Shown in pieces: positions 48,249 to 61,153 of a stretch of 64,000 nucleotides of DNA (positions are counted from its first letter, which is position 1; each line of letters begins with the position of its first letter). The stretch is from JAJDTQ01 sp963422385 (GTDB lineage: Bacteria; Desulfobacterota; Binatia; UBA9968; JAJDTQ01), in contig OY729432.1 of NCBI GenBank assembly GCA_963422385.1, forward strand, positions 3,348,001-3,412,000, read 5' to 3'. The position numbers were made by a program, and so were the translations under genes. The notes below the pieces were generated by a model that saw only the letters and a program-made list of their open reading frames with translations, did not search any database and was not told the origin of the DNA.

Positions 48249-49367
48249 ATGAAAGCCACACTTACACTGGCGGACGGGACTTCGTTTGCCGGCCGCTCCT
48301 TCGGCAGTGAAGGGGAGGCCGCGGGTGAGGTCGTCTTCAACACCAGCATGACGGGATACCAGGAGATCCTCACCGATCCTTCCTACGAGGGCCAGCTCGT
48401 CACCATGACCTATCCCGAGATCGGCAACGTCGGCGTCAACCCGGAGGACGACGAATCGCGCCGGCCCTACGTCAAGGGCTTCATCGTCAAGGAATACTGC
48501 CCGGCGCCAAGCAGTTGGCGCGCCACCCAGGCGCTGCACGCCTACATGCGGGAGCACCGCATCGTGGGCATCGAGGGGGTGGATACGCGCTCCCTGGTCA
48601 CCCACATACGCGAGTGTGGCGCTCAGGAAGGGATCATCTCCACCGTGAGCCGGGATTCCGCGGGGCTGGCTGCGAAAGCGCAGCAGATCGAGGGACTTGT
48701 GGGCAGGGATCTCGTGAAGAACGTGACCTGCAGGGAGCCCTACCGGTGGGACCAGGGGGGCTGGCGGATGGGAAGCGGTTTCGGTCCGGGCCGGGAGCCG
48801 GACTTCCACGTGGTGGCCTACGACTATGGTATCAAGTTCAATATCCTTCGAGGCCTCGTGGATGCCGGCTGCAGCGTGACGGTGGTGCCCGCGTGGATGC
48901 CCGCCGGCGAGGTGCCGGCGCTGGAGCCGGACGGCATCTTCCTGTCCAACGGTCCCGGGGACCCCGCGGCCGTCCCTTACGCGGCCGACAACGTGCGGCA
49001 ACTCGTCGGCCGGTACCCCATCTTCGGTATCTGTCTCGGGCACCAGATCCTGGGGCTGGCCATGGGTGGACGCACCTTCAAGCTCAAGTTCGGCCACCAC
49101 GGCGGCAACCAGCCGGTCATGGACCTCACTACGGAAAAGGTGGAGATCACCACCCAGAACCACGGGTTCGCCGTGGACGCGGACTCCCTCAAGGGCGCGG
49201 TGGAGGTGACCCACGTGAACCTCAACGACCGGACCGTGGAGGGCCTCCGGCACCGGGAGCACCCGATTTTCTCGGTCCAATATCATCCCGAGGCGTCGCC
49301 GGGCCCGCATGACGCGGCGTATCTCTTCTCCCGATTCCGCGGACTGATGGCCGACGCCGGGGATTGA
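48249..49367 (+). CDS. carA: Carbamoyl-phosphate synthase small subunit
   Basis: A 372-residue glutamine amidotransferase subunit. The class I triad is present: Cys in GICLGHQILGLA (residue ~260), and His and Glu in QYHPEASPGP (~345). The N-terminal FNTSMTGYQEILTDPSY block is diagnostic. It supplies ammonia to CarB for arginine and pyrimidine synthesis. The ATG at 48249 matches the family start. carB starts one base after its stop. Confidence 0.97.
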   Translation: MKATLTLADGTSFAGRSFGSEGEAAGEVVFNTSMTGYQEILTDPSYEGQLVTMTYPEIGNVGVNPEDDESRRPYVKGFIVKEYCPAPSSWRATQALHAYMREHRIVGIEGVDTRSLVTHIRECGAQEGIISTVSRDSAGLAAKAQQIEGLVGRDLVKNVTCREPYRWDQGGWRMGSGFGPGREPDFHVVAYDYGIKFNILRGLVDAGCSVTVVPAWMPAGEVPALEPDGIFLSNGPGDPAAVPYAADNVRQLVGRYPIFGICLGHQILGLAMGGRTFKLKFGHHGGNQPVMDLTTEKVEITTQNHGFAVDADSLKGAVEVTHVNLNDRTVEGLRHREHPIFSVQYHPEASPGPHDAAYLFSRFRGLMADAGD

Positions 49368-49368
49368 G

Positions 49369-52586
<3,218 letters not shown>

Positions 52587-52590
<4 letters not shown>

Positions 52591-54749
52591 CTCATTCCTA
52601 TCACGTCACGCCCGTCGACCCCGCCGACTGTCATCAGGCGCTGCAGGTTGGTCTGGATGCGCTGAAGGGCATCGGACCGGTACGGGCCGCGCAGCTCGCC
52701 GGGCGTGGCCTCGCAACCGTCGAGGACCTGCTCTACCACCTGCCTTTCCGCTACGAGGACCGTCGCGACGTAGCCGTCATCTCCTCGGCCGTGCCCGGGG
52801 AGAGCAGGGCCTTCGTGGGTCGCCTCACAGGTCTCAGGTCCGGGCGGATTCGTCGCGGCCACCGCATTCTTGCGGGGACGTTGACCGATGACACCGGCAG
52901 CCTGGATCTGATCTGGTTCAACGCCGTCCGGCATGTATCGGATGCGCTGCGCGTGGGCCAGCGTCTTGCCGTCCACGGGAGAGTGGCGCCCGGCCGCGGC
53001 GCGCGGCTGAGCGTGCCCCACCCGGAGTTCGAGATCTTCGACGAGGGAGCGGAGCGGCAGCCCGAGGTTCGGCCGGTATACGAAAAACCCGGCGACGTCT
53101 CGCAGGCCAACCTGCGTGGCTGGGCGGCTCAAGCCCTGGAGCGGTTCGGCCGGTACCTGCCCAGCTTCCTGCCACCGGAGGTGGCGGAGCGGCAGGGGCT
53201 TGTGGACCTGAACCGGGCCATGGGAGTGATCCACCGGCCGGACGGCGCACTGGATCCCGGTGTTCTGGAGGAAACCCGCGCCGCCGCGCGCCGGTCTCTG
53301 GCGTTCGACGAGTTCTTCTACTTTCAACTGGCCCTGGCCCTGCGGCAACGGCAGCGCCTGGAGACTCCGGGCTTCAGCTCGCCGGCACGGGCACACTTGC
53401 TCACCGGCCGGATGCGGGAGTTGCTGCATTACCGCCTCACCCGCGGTCAGGAACGGGTCCTGCGGGAAATCTACCAGGACATGGAAGCGCCGAACCCCAT
53501 GCGCCGCCTGCTGCAAGGCGACGTGGGTTCGGGCAAGACCGTGATTGCGTGGCTCAGTGCTCTGCGGGCCATGGAGAACGGCCGCCAGGCACTGCTGCTG
53601 GCCCCCACGGAGCTGCTGGCGGAGCAACACTACGAAAGGCTCCAGCCCTACGCGGAGAGGCTGGGTGTGCGCGCGGCGCTGCTATCGGGCTCGCTTTCCG
53701 CAGCCGCCCGCAAGGAGACCACCGAACGCATCGGCAACGGCGCGGTGGATTTCGTCGTGGGCACCCATGTCCTTATACAGAAAGGGGTCACGGTGCCGCG
53801 CATGGGGCTGGGCATCGTAGACGAGCAGCACCGCTTTGGAGTGAGCCAGCGGAACACCTTCGCGCGACTCCCTGTGCGGGACCCGGAGGCCGGCGTCGAG
53901 CCGGACCTGCTCCTGATGAGCGCCACGCCCATTCCCCGCAGCCTCGCCATGGTCCTGTCCGGCGACCTGGAAGTGTCGCTGCTGGACGAGGCGCCGCCGG
54001 GCAGGACGCCGGTGCGAACGGTGGTGGTCCAGGAGGACCGGAGACGGAGGGTCTACGAGCGCGTCCGCAACGCGGTGGCGGACGGACGCCAGGCCTATCT
54101 CGTGTGCCCGCTGGTCGAGGACTCCGGGAAGCTGCCCTTGGCGGCCGCCGAGACCATGGCGAGGGAGTTGTCCCGGAGCGTCATGAAGGGACTTCGCCTG
54201 GGGCTGGTCCACGGCCAGATGCCCGCTGCCGAACGTGACCAGGTGATGCGGCGCTTCCGGCAGGGAGAGATCCAGGTCCTGGTGGCCACCACCGTCATCG
54301 AGGTGGGGATCGACGTTCCCGGCGCCACCCTCATGGTCGTCGAGCATGCCGAGAGGTTCGGGCTCGCGCAGTTGCACCAGCTTCGGGGCAGGGTAGGGCG
54401 GGGCCGCGACGAATCCCACTGCGTCCTGATTCATTACGGCTCCCGGGACGATGACGCCCGTCGTCGCCTGGACGTCCTGGTGCGAGCCACCGACGGTTTC
54501 GAGGTCGCCGAGGCCGACCTACGCTTCCGCGGCGCCGGCGAGATCCTCGGTACGCGCCAGGCCGGATACCAGGGATTCAGGGCGGCGCATCTGATGCGGG
54601 ATCACGAGGTGCTGCAGGCGGCGCGGCGCGAGGCCCGTGACTGGCTCTCGCGGGATCCGCGCCTGCGCGGCGAGACGTCCCGGCGAATCCGGGAGGTGCT
54701 GCAACACCGCTGGGGTGACCGTATGCTATTGGGAGCCTGGGCGGATTGA
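52587..54749 (+). CDS. recG: ATP-dependent DNA helicase RecG
   Basis: A 720-residue branch-migration helicase. An N-terminal helix-hairpin/wedge region (LKGIGPVRAAQLAGRGLATVEDLLYHLPFRYED) precedes the helicase core: motif I LQGDVGSGKTV (residues ~309), DEQH-type motif II VDEQHRFGV (~411), motif III MSATPIPR (~435), and the C-terminal QLRGRVGRG (~597). It rescues stalled forks. The GTG at 52587 overlaps the carB stop. The short tail lacks obvious additions. Confidence 0.96.
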
Positions 54750-54888
54750 CCGTGTGTGGCGGGTGCGTGGATTCGTCTCGGCCAGGAGTGTCCAGTGGAA
54801 CGGGATGACCGGTACAGGATGATAGATCGCGGCCGCGTAACCGCTTCAGCACCCGAACGCGGAGTGATTTGACACCATTGCCCACGAT

Positions 54889-54917
54889 TTGCGCGTCTAC
54901 GGTCAATGGCTTATAAA
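54889..54917 (+). promoter_or_regulatory. Candidate promoter of the aminotransferase-hom operon
   Basis: TTGCGC (54889-54894) and TATAAA (54912-54917) are separated by 17 bp in the 285-bp gap between recG and the aminotransferase gene. The -10 is good and the -35 is weak. The rest of the gap shows nothing I can identify. Confidence 0.35.
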
Positions 54918-55034
54918 CAACCCATCCTGCCTGTTTCAGTCGCTGATGGTCCTATGGGAGCGTGATAGCCGGGAATCCCGAAGGCCGCACGCCCGCGAAT
55001 TCGCCTGACCGGAAGGGATGAGAGGGACCGCACA

Positions 55035-56213
55035 GTGGAGTTCAACCGGATCAAGAGACTGCCTCCCTACGTTTTCAACACCATCAACGACCTCAAGCAG
55101 GAGGCCCGGAAGAGGGGGGAGGACATCGTCGACTTCAGCATGGGCAATCCGGACATGGCCACGCCGGCGCCCATCGTCGACAAGCTGGTGGAGGCGGTCC
55201 GGAAGCCGCAGAACCACCGCTACTCGGTGTCCCGCGGCATCTACAAACTCAGGGTGGCCATTGCCGACTGGTATCAGCGACGGTACGGGGTGGCCATCGA
55301 TGCGGACGACGAGGCCATCGTCACCATCGGCTCCAAGGAGGGGCTGGCGCACCTGGTGCTGGCCATGATCGATCCGGGGGACGTGGTGCTGTGCCCGAGT
55401 CCCACGTATCCCATCCACCAGTACTCGGTGGTCATCGCCGGCGGCGACCTGCGGAGCATCCCGCTGGTCTCCAGCGAAGGATTCATGGAGCACCTGGAGG
55501 AGGCCATCAGGCAGACCTGGCCCCGGCCCAAGTTGCTGATCCTGAATTTCCCGCACAATCCGACTACCGAAGTGGTGGACATCGAGTTCTTCGAGCGCAT
55601 CGTGAGCTTCGCCACGGCGCACGAGATCCTGGTGATCCACGACCTCGCCTACGCCGACCTCACGTTTGACGACTACGAGCCCCCCAGCTTTTTGCAGGCG
55701 CCCGGCGCCAAGGACGTGGGCGTGGAGTTCTTCACCATGTCCAAGAGCTACAACATGCCGGGCTGGCGAGTGGGGTTCGCGGTGGGCAACGCGACCATGA
55801 TCCACGCCTTGGCGCGTATCAAGAGCTATCTGGACTATGGCATATTCCAGCCGGTTCAGATCGCGGCCATCCATGCCCTCAACGCCCAGGAAGACGACGT
55901 ACGGGATATCTCCGAGACCTACCGGGGCCGGCGGGATGCGTTGGTGGACGGGCTGGCCCGGATCAACTGGAATATTCGGAAGCCCCGTGCCACCATGTTC
56001 GTCTGGGCCGAGATCCCGGCCCCCTACCGTTCCATGGGCTCGGTGGAATTCTCCAAGTTCCTGCTCAACGAAGCGAAGGTGGCGGTCTCCCCCGGCATTG
56101 GTTTCGGCCAGTATGGGGACCGGCACGTGCGCTTCGCCCTGATCGAGAACGAGCACCGCACCCGGCAGGCGGTGCGCACCATCCGCAAGGTCCTGGGCGT
56201 TCTGCCCGAATAG
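55035..56213 (+). CDS. alaC: Pyridoxal-phosphate aminotransferase, AlaC/class I type
   Basis: A 392-residue class I/II aminotransferase. FNRIKRLPPYVFNTINDLKQ at the start is characteristic of AlaC-like glutamate-pyruvate aminotransferases. The PLP lysine is in MSKSYNMPGWRVGF (residues ~236-249) and the phosphate/carboxylate Arg residues follow. The start is a GTG at 55035. The next gene, 8 bp away, is homoserine dehydrogenase, so a role in aspartate-family or alanine metabolism is likely; the exact substrate pair is inferred. Confidence 0.88.
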   Translation: MEFNRIKRLPPYVFNTINDLKQEARKRGEDIVDFSMGNPDMATPAPIVDKLVEAVRKPQNHRYSVSRGIYKLRVAIADWYQRRYGVAIDADDEAIVTIGSKEGLAHLVLAMIDPGDVVLCPSPTYPIHQYSVVIAGGDLRSIPLVSSEGFMEHLEEAIRQTWPRPKLLILNFPHNPTTEVVDIEFFERIVSFATAHEILVIHDLAYADLTFDDYEPPSFLQAPGAKDVGVEFFTMSKSYNMPGWRVGFAVGNATMIHALARIKSYLDYGIFQPVQIAAIHALNAQEDDVRDISETYRGRRDALVDGLARINWNIRKPRATMFVWAEIPAPYRSMGSVEFSKFLLNEAKVAVSPGIGFGQYGDRHVRFALIENEHRTRQAVRTIRKVLGVLPE

Positions 56214-56221
56214 CTGACGTC

Positions 56222-57598
56222 ATGGCATCTCGGGTCCACATCGGCATCCTCGGGGCCGGCACCGTGGGCGGCAGGGTTCACGACCTGATCGTCAACGGAC
56301 ATCTGGCGCGCTTCGGCGTCGAGGCCGAAATCGTAAAGGTGTTCACGCGAACCCCCAAGGGCAAGCTACGGTACCAGGTGTCGCCGGAACTTTTCACCAC
56401 CGACGCCACCGCGGTCACCGGACACCCCGACGTCGACATCGTGGTGGAGGTGCTGGGTGGGGGGGGACCCGACGACCTGCTTGCACAGAAGGAATGGGTC
56501 GTCCACGCGTTACGAAACGGCAAGTCCGTGGTCACCGCCAACAAGGCGCTGCTCGTTGCCCACGGCGCGGAAATATGGGCCACCGCCCGGGAGTTCGGCC
56601 GGCCGGTGCGCTTCGAGGCCTGCGTCGGCGGCGGCATCCCCATCATCGGACCGTTGACCCAAAGCCTCAGCGCCGAGCGGCCGGCGGCCGTCTACGGCCT
56701 GGTCAACGGCACCTGCAACTACATTCTGACGGAGATGGCTCAACGGGGAAGGTCCTACGACGACGCGCTGGCGTCGGCCCAGGCGCTGGGTTACGCCGAG
56801 GCCGACCCGGATGCGGACGTGAGCGGCCGCGACGCCGAGGCCAAGCTGCTGCTGCTGTCGTCCATCACCTTCGGTACGCGCCTGGAGCCCGGCGTCATCC
56901 ACCGCAAAGGCATCGAGCGCATCCACGCCATCGACTTCCTCTATGCCGCGCGGAAGGGCCGAGGCACTATCAAGTCCGTGGTGCTGGCGCGCAACGCTGG
57001 CGGCGCGCTGGAGGCCATGGTGACGCCCATGGTGGTCCCGGAGGACCACTTCATCGCGCGCATCGACGGCGTAACCAACGCGGTGTTCTTCAAGGGCGAG
57101 GTCAGTGACGGCGGGGCGCCGGACGGAGGCGACTGGGACTACGTGTTCGCCGGTCCGGGGGCCGGGGGCGGGGCCACCGCGGTGGCCGTCCTGGGCGACG
57201 TCCACGAACTGGTGATACGCTCCGATGATCCCCCTTTCCTCCCGGTGGAGAGCATCCTCCCCGAGGTGACCTCCGTGCGGCCGGAAGACGATCTGAGGGC
57301 CTCCTTCTACGTGCGTTTCGTGGTGCGCGATCAGAGCGGCATCGTCGGCGAGCTTTGTCAGATCTTCGGCGAGAAGCAGATCAACGTGTCCGAAATCTGG
57401 CAGCTTCAGCACACCGAGGAAGATCTGGAGTCGCTCGCCGGGGCGGGGAAGGGCGGGGCCGCGCCCAACGAGATCCTTCCGTTCGTCATCACCCTGGAGG
57501 AGACCAGCGTGGGTCGGTTGCGCCAGGCCCTGGAGCACATCGCACAAAAGGACTACGTGCTGGCGGAATCCTTGTGGCTGCCCGTATGGAGGACCTGA
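56222..57598 (+). CDS. hom: Homoserine dehydrogenase
   Basis: A 458-residue enzyme converting aspartate semialdehyde to homoserine. The NAD(P) motif is GILGAGTVGGRV (residues ~8-19), the catalytic core has ANKALLVAHG, VNGTCNYILTEM and YAEADPDADVSGRDAEAK, and the C-terminal ACT domain (from ~355; FVVRDQSGIVGELCQIF) suggests threonine feedback control. It overlaps the next gene by 13 bp. Confidence 0.95.
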   Translation: MASRVHIGILGAGTVGGRVHDLIVNGHLARFGVEAEIVKVFTRTPKGKLRYQVSPELFTTDATAVTGHPDVDIVVEVLGGGGPDDLLAQKEWVVHALRNGKSVVTANKALLVAHGAEIWATAREFGRPVRFEACVGGGIPIIGPLTQSLSAERPAAVYGLVNGTCNYILTEMAQRGRSYDDALASAQALGYAEADPDADVSGRDAEAKLLLLSSITFGTRLEPGVIHRKGIERIHAIDFLYAARKGRGTIKSVVLARNAGGALEAMVTPMVVPEDHFIARIDGVTNAVFFKGEVSDGGAPDGGDWDYVFAGPGAGGGATAVAVLGDVHELVIRSDDPPFLPVESILPEVTSVRPEDDLRASFYVRFVVRDQSGIVGELCQIFGEKQINVSEIWQLQHTEEDLESLAGAGKGGAAPNEILPFVITLEETSVGRLRQALEHIAQKDYVLAESLWLPVWRT

Positions 57599-58302
57599 CC
57601 ACGCGCCGCATGTCCGGGTGCGGGGGTGGTCGGGAACCCCGGACGGTGGCTGATGGCGCTGACCGGGTGGCGCTGGTGTGCGTGCGGGACAGCCGGCGCC
57701 ACGGCCTTCAGGTGCTGTTGAGGGAGGATGCCGGGGGGGCCGATGCCGAAAAGGGCGGTCGGTCCTTTCCCGTGGGCAGCGTTGTGGAACAGGACCACGC
57801 GGTGTCCGTGTTGGAGCATTGTCGTGGGGTGACGGGGGACCAGGCACAACGGTGGCTGGGCCACGATATGAGCCCGGCGCGCGCGCTGGGTTTCTGGGTG
57901 GCCGGGGTCAGGCTTCTGCTCGCCGCCACCGGAGTGCTTTCGGCAGTGAAGGGTGCGCGGCAGGCTGCGGTCCGGCTAAGGGTCAGGTCCCGGGAGCGAG
58001 GGGGGCTCGGAGACGCGCTCGATATCGCGGCTTTCCTGGCCCGGCAGGAGCTGGATTGTGATCTGCGCCGGCTGCTGTTCTTCTCCAAATGGGTGGACCC
58101 CGATACCGGCGCCGCAAAGGGATTCTTTCTCGCCCACCTGCCCGAGCGCATTCGCGGCACGGGGTTCATCTGGCATGCCCCGGAAGAGGCATTGCTGTTC
58201 TGGCGCCATCAGGGGCTGCACCTGGATTTCCAAACCTTCGCCTGCTTGCGGATGCTGACCGATTTCTCGTCCTGCGACAGCCTGCTTTCCGAATACCGTT
58301 GA
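57586..58302 (+). CDS. NUDT19-like Nudix-fold protein with destroyed Nudix box (probable pseudoenzyme)
   Basis: A 238-residue protein that follows the NUDT19/acyl-CoA-hydrolase type Nudix outline: VALVCVRDSRRHGLQVLLR, then SFPVGSVVEQD at the FPGGxVxxxD position, then ALGFWVAGVRLLLAATGVL where active relatives have A-x-R-E-x-x-E-E-x-G-V-L, and FSKWVDPDTGAAKGFFLAHLP at the W-x-TP-x-x-R-FFL position. The REXXEE core reads R109-L-L-L-A-A, so all three metal-binding Glu (110, 113, 114) are lost. The fold assignment is by eye. It overlaps hom by 13 bp, indicating co-translation. Function unknown. Confidence 0.6.
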   Translation: MEDLTTRRMSGCGGGREPRTVADGADRVALVCVRDSRRHGLQVLLREDAGGADAEKGGRSFPVGSVVEQDHAVSVLEHCRGVTGDQAQRWLGHDMSPARALGFWVAGVRLLLAATGVLSAVKGARQAAVRLRVRSRERGGLGDALDIAAFLARQELDCDLRRLLFFSKWVDPDTGAAKGFFLAHLPERIRGTGFIWHAPEEALLFWRHQGLHLDFQTFACLRMLTDFSSCDSLLSEYR

Positions 58303-58417
58303 GCCGCTCCGGGCCGGCGGGTGATGGCGAAACACCCGGAACTATGGAATACTGCCGTTACGTTGCGGAGAACCGCAACATGCGATAAATCCATCGTTTC
58401 CCGACATCACCGACCCC

Positions 58418-59755
58418 ATGAAGCTTTACGTGCAAACCTACGGCTGCCAGATGAATCAGCTCGATTCGGCGCGGATCGTGCAGCTTATGAAGTCAGTGGA
58501 CTACGAGCCCACCGAACGCGCGGACGACGCGGACCTGATCATCCTGAATACCTGCAGCGTACGGGACAAGGCCGAGCAGAAGGTATACAGCGCGCTCGGA
58601 AGGTGGCGCAAGCTCAAGGAGGAGAAGGGCGTCATCCTCGGCGTGGGTGGCTGCGTCGCCCAGCAGGAAGGGGAGACTCTGCTCCGGCGGGCGCCGCACC
58701 TGGATCTGGTGTTCGGCACCCACAACATGCACAAGCTGCCGCAGATGGTCGAGGAGGCCCGGGAGACCGCCCGGCGCTCGGTGGAGACGGCCTTTTACCG
58801 CGACCCGTTCCATCTCGAGGACCCGCTGGGGCTTCCCCAGACCGACGGGGCCAAGGCATACGTCACCATCATGCAGGGCTGCAACAAGGTGTGCAGCTTC
58901 TGCATCGTCCCACGGGTGCGCGGGCGCGAGGTGAGCCGCGCCAGCGAGAACATCGTCCGGGACGTGGAGGCGCTGGTGCGGCGCGGCGTCAAGGAGGTGA
59001 TGCTGCTGGGCCAGAACGTCAACTCCTATGGCCACACGGTGGAAGGGGAGCGGTCGTTCCCCGATTTGCTGGAGCGGATCAACGACGTTGCCGGGATCCG
59101 GCGAATCCGCTTCACCACCTCCCATCCCCAGGATCTCTCGCCCGAGCTGGTGGATGCCTTCGTCAGGCTCGAGAACCTCTGCGAGCACCTCCATCTGCCG
59201 CTCCAGTCCGGTTCCGATGCGGTGTTGGCGCGCATGCGTCGCGGCTACCGGCTGGACGAGTACATGGAGCGGATCAACGATCTCCGCAAACGACGGCCGG
59301 AGGTCGCCATCACCACGGACATGATCGTGGGCTTCCCCGGTGAAACCGAGGCGGAGTTCGAGGAGACGTTGTCCATGGTCCGGGAGATCGGATACGACGA
59401 CATGTTCATCTTTACTTATTCGCCGCGACCCCGCACGGTGGCGGCGAAGGTCTACCATGACAACGTCCCGGACGAGGACAAGGGCGATCGTTGCCGGCGA
59501 CTGCAGGAGTTGCAGAAAAGCATTTCCCTCCGGAAAAACAAGAGCCTGATCGGAACGGAGGTGGAGATCCTGGTGGAAGGGCCGTCCAGGCTGGGCGGGG
59601 ATCAGCTCATGGGCCGGACCCGAACCAACCGGATCGTCAATTTCACGCCCGACGAAGCCATTGTGCCGGCGGAGATGGCGCGAGTACGCGTGGTGGATGC
59701 CACGCCCAATTCACTGGTCGGCAAAGCCGTCGGAGCAAGGGAGGTCATGCAATGA
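58418..59755 (+). CDS. miaB: tRNA-2-methylthio-N6-dimethylallyladenosine synthase
   Basis: A 445-residue methylthiotransferase. The N-terminal UPF0004 domain has cysteines at QTYGCQMNQLD, LNTCSVRD and GGCVAQ for the auxiliary cluster; the radical SAM motif is CNKVCSFCIVP (residues ~155-165), and the C-terminal TRAM domain ends the protein (VEILVEGPS to RVRVVDATP). YVQTYGCQMNQLDS and the C-terminal TNRIVNF mark MiaB rather than MtaB or RimO. Its stop overlaps the next ATG (ATGA). Confidence 0.96.
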   Translation: MKLYVQTYGCQMNQLDSARIVQLMKSVDYEPTERADDADLIILNTCSVRDKAEQKVYSALGRWRKLKEEKGVILGVGGCVAQQEGETLLRRAPHLDLVFGTHNMHKLPQMVEEARETARRSVETAFYRDPFHLEDPLGLPQTDGAKAYVTIMQGCNKVCSFCIVPRVRGREVSRASENIVRDVEALVRRGVKEVMLLGQNVNSYGHTVEGERSFPDLLERINDVAGIRRIRFTTSHPQDLSPELVDAFVRLENLCEHLHLPLQSGSDAVLARMRRGYRLDEYMERINDLRKRRPEVAITTDMIVGFPGETEAEFEETLSMVREIGYDDMFIFTYSPRPRTVAAKVYHDNVPDEDKGDRCRRLQELQKSISLRKNKSLIGTEVEILVEGPSRLGGDQLMGRTRTNRIVNFTPDEAIVPAEMARVRVVDATPNSLVGKAVGAREVMQ

Positions 59756-60267
59756 AGGGTCCTGACGCAATCGAAATGACCGTGGCCGGCCTGACGCTCG
59801 ATCAGGTTACCCGGACGCCCATCGTGGTTCTAAAAGACTCCGAGAACAAGCTGCAGCTCCCCATCTGGATCGGACTGCTCGAGGCCACGGCCATGGCCAC
59901 CGAGCTGGAAGGCATCAAGATGGCGCGCCCCATGACTCATGACCTGTTCAAGAACGTGCTCGCGGAGTTGGGCGGCACGGTGAAGAGGGTGGCCATCACC
60001 GAACTGAAGGAAAACACCTACTACGCGGTCATCACCCTTACGGTGGGGGACCGCGAGGTGGTCATGGACTCGCGGCCAAGCGATGCCATCGCCATGGCGC
60101 TCCGAAGCAAGACCTCCATCTACGTCGCCAAGGAAGTGCTGGAACAGTCGAGCGTGCTGCAGCAGACGGAAGAGGGGAAGGATACCGACCTCGCCAACGT
60201 GTCCAAGGAGAAGTGGGGCGAGATCCTGGACAAGATGTCGCCTGACGACTTCAAGTACAAAATGTAA
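59752..60267 (+). CDS. Bifunctional nuclease family protein (DUF151)
   Basis: A 171-residue DUF151/BFN-domain protein. The block LPIWIGLLEATAMATELEGIK and RPMTHDLFKNVLAELGG, plus VMDSRPSDAIAMALRS, are family hallmarks. Plant BFN1-2 homologues have nuclease activity; the bacterial role is less clear. GGAGG lies 7 bp before the ATG at 59752, which overlaps the miaB stop. A miaB-DUF151 pair is common, so a link to RNA metabolism is plausible. Confidence 0.92.
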   Translation: MKGPDAIEMTVAGLTLDQVTRTPIVVLKDSENKLQLPIWIGLLEATAMATELEGIKMARPMTHDLFKNVLAELGGTVKRVAITELKENTYYAVITLTVGDREVVMDSRPSDAIAMALRSKTSIYVAKEVLEQSSVLQQTEEGKDTDLANVSKEKWGEILDKMSPDDFKYKM

Positions 60268-60291
60268 GAAAGACCTGAAGAAACTTCGCGT

Positions 60292-60987
60292 ATGGCAGCG
60301 GCGAGAAAGCGAATTCTGCGAAAAGAGATCCGTCAACCGGACCGGTTCATGGTGCTGACCGGCCGGTTGATCGAGTGGATCAATGCCTACAGGACCCGGT
60401 TGATCGCCTTGGGAGTGGCTGTGGTGGTGGTCGCGGGCGGGGTCCTGGGCTGGCGGTACTACCGCGGCTACCAACGGGGCCTGGCGTTCCAGGACTACAA
60501 TAACGGGCGTCTGGAGTATCAGGAGGGCCGGTACGAGGCTGCTCTGGAGTTTTTTCGAAGCCTCAAGGCCCGGAACGAGGCGCCGTACGATGCAATCGCA
60601 GACCTTTACATCGCCAACAGCCATATCGCGCTGAATCAACCCGGGAAAGCCGTTGAGACACTCGGCGGCAGCATCCCGGGAGATAGAGAGGGTTTTCTGA
60701 ACCAGGTGACGCTCGTCGCCCTCGGTCTGGCCCAGGAAATGAACGGTTCGTGCGAAGAGGCCGTGCAGTCCCTGAGCCGAGCTCTCGGTCACCAGGGACC
60801 GTTGCGGCAAGAGGCGATGCTGGGCAAGGCACGCTGCAACACCCGGCTCGGCAACACGCAAGATGCCGTGGACGGTTACAAGGCATACCTCAAGGAATTT
60901 CCCGAAGGCGAGACCGTCGAGATCGCCTTGCGGATGCAACGGTTGGAAAGCAAATCAGGTAAACCCGCCAAGCAGGCAACGCCGTAG
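60292..60987 (+). CDS. Membrane-anchored TPR protein (YfgM-like layout)
   Basis: A 231-residue protein with a basic cytoplasmic N-terminus, one membrane helix (residues ~37-56, LIALGVAVVVVAGGVLGW) and a periplasmic TPR-like region (~65-215) with repeated Y-Q-E-G-R-Y-E-A-A and ALxxLGxxQ-type patterns. The layout resembles the SecYEG/periplasmic chaperone partner YfgM, but homology is not certain. It follows the DUF151 gene by 24 bp. The C-terminal tail KSGKPAKQATP is likely unstructured. Confidence 0.7.
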   Translation: MAAARKRILRKEIRQPDRFMVLTGRLIEWINAYRTRLIALGVAVVVVAGGVLGWRYYRGYQRGLAFQDYNNGRLEYQEGRYEAALEFFRSLKARNEAPYDAIADLYIANSHIALNQPGKAVETLGGSIPGDREGFLNQVTLVALGLAQEMNGSCEEAVQSLSRALGHQGPLRQEAMLGKARCNTRLGNTQDAVDGYKAYLKEFPEGETVEIALRMQRLESKSGKPAKQATP

Positions 60988-61009
60988 GGCGTGCCCTCCG
61001 TTCCTCATT

Positions 61010-61105
61010 CGCATCGGCGCCGTTCAAGGCCCGATCAGCTTCACCGACCCGACGCTGTCCCTCGCCAATTACCGGAAGTTCTTCTCGTCGCCGCTCTACT
61101 CTTGA
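61010..61105 (+). pseudogene. Remnant of an ABC-transporter permease gene
   Basis: The plus frame ending at 61105 reads GPISFTDPTLSLANYRKFF then SSPLYS before a stop. This is the periplasmic N-terminal segment of PotB/PotC-like ABC permeases, which normally continues into a nTL-containing membrane helix. No start codon with a proper N-terminus and nothing downstream match the family. The remnant breaks off exactly where the 53-bp palindrome begins (61101). Confidence 0.45.
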
Positions 61106-61153
61106 CGCGGACACGGAAACCTGTCGGTTCCAGGTTCCCGTGTCCGCGTCAAG
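61101..61153. repeat. 53-bp near-perfect palindrome (23-bp arms, 7-nt loop)
   Basis: Arms 61101-61123 (starting CTTGACGCGGACACGG) and 61131-61153 (ending CCGTGTCCGCGTCAAG) pair with a single mismatch around TCGGTTC. It lies between convergent genes and would make a very strong hairpin, so it could act as a bidirectional terminator, although no T-run follows. Its junction with a broken permease gene suggests a mobile or recombination-derived element instead. Confidence 0.85.
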
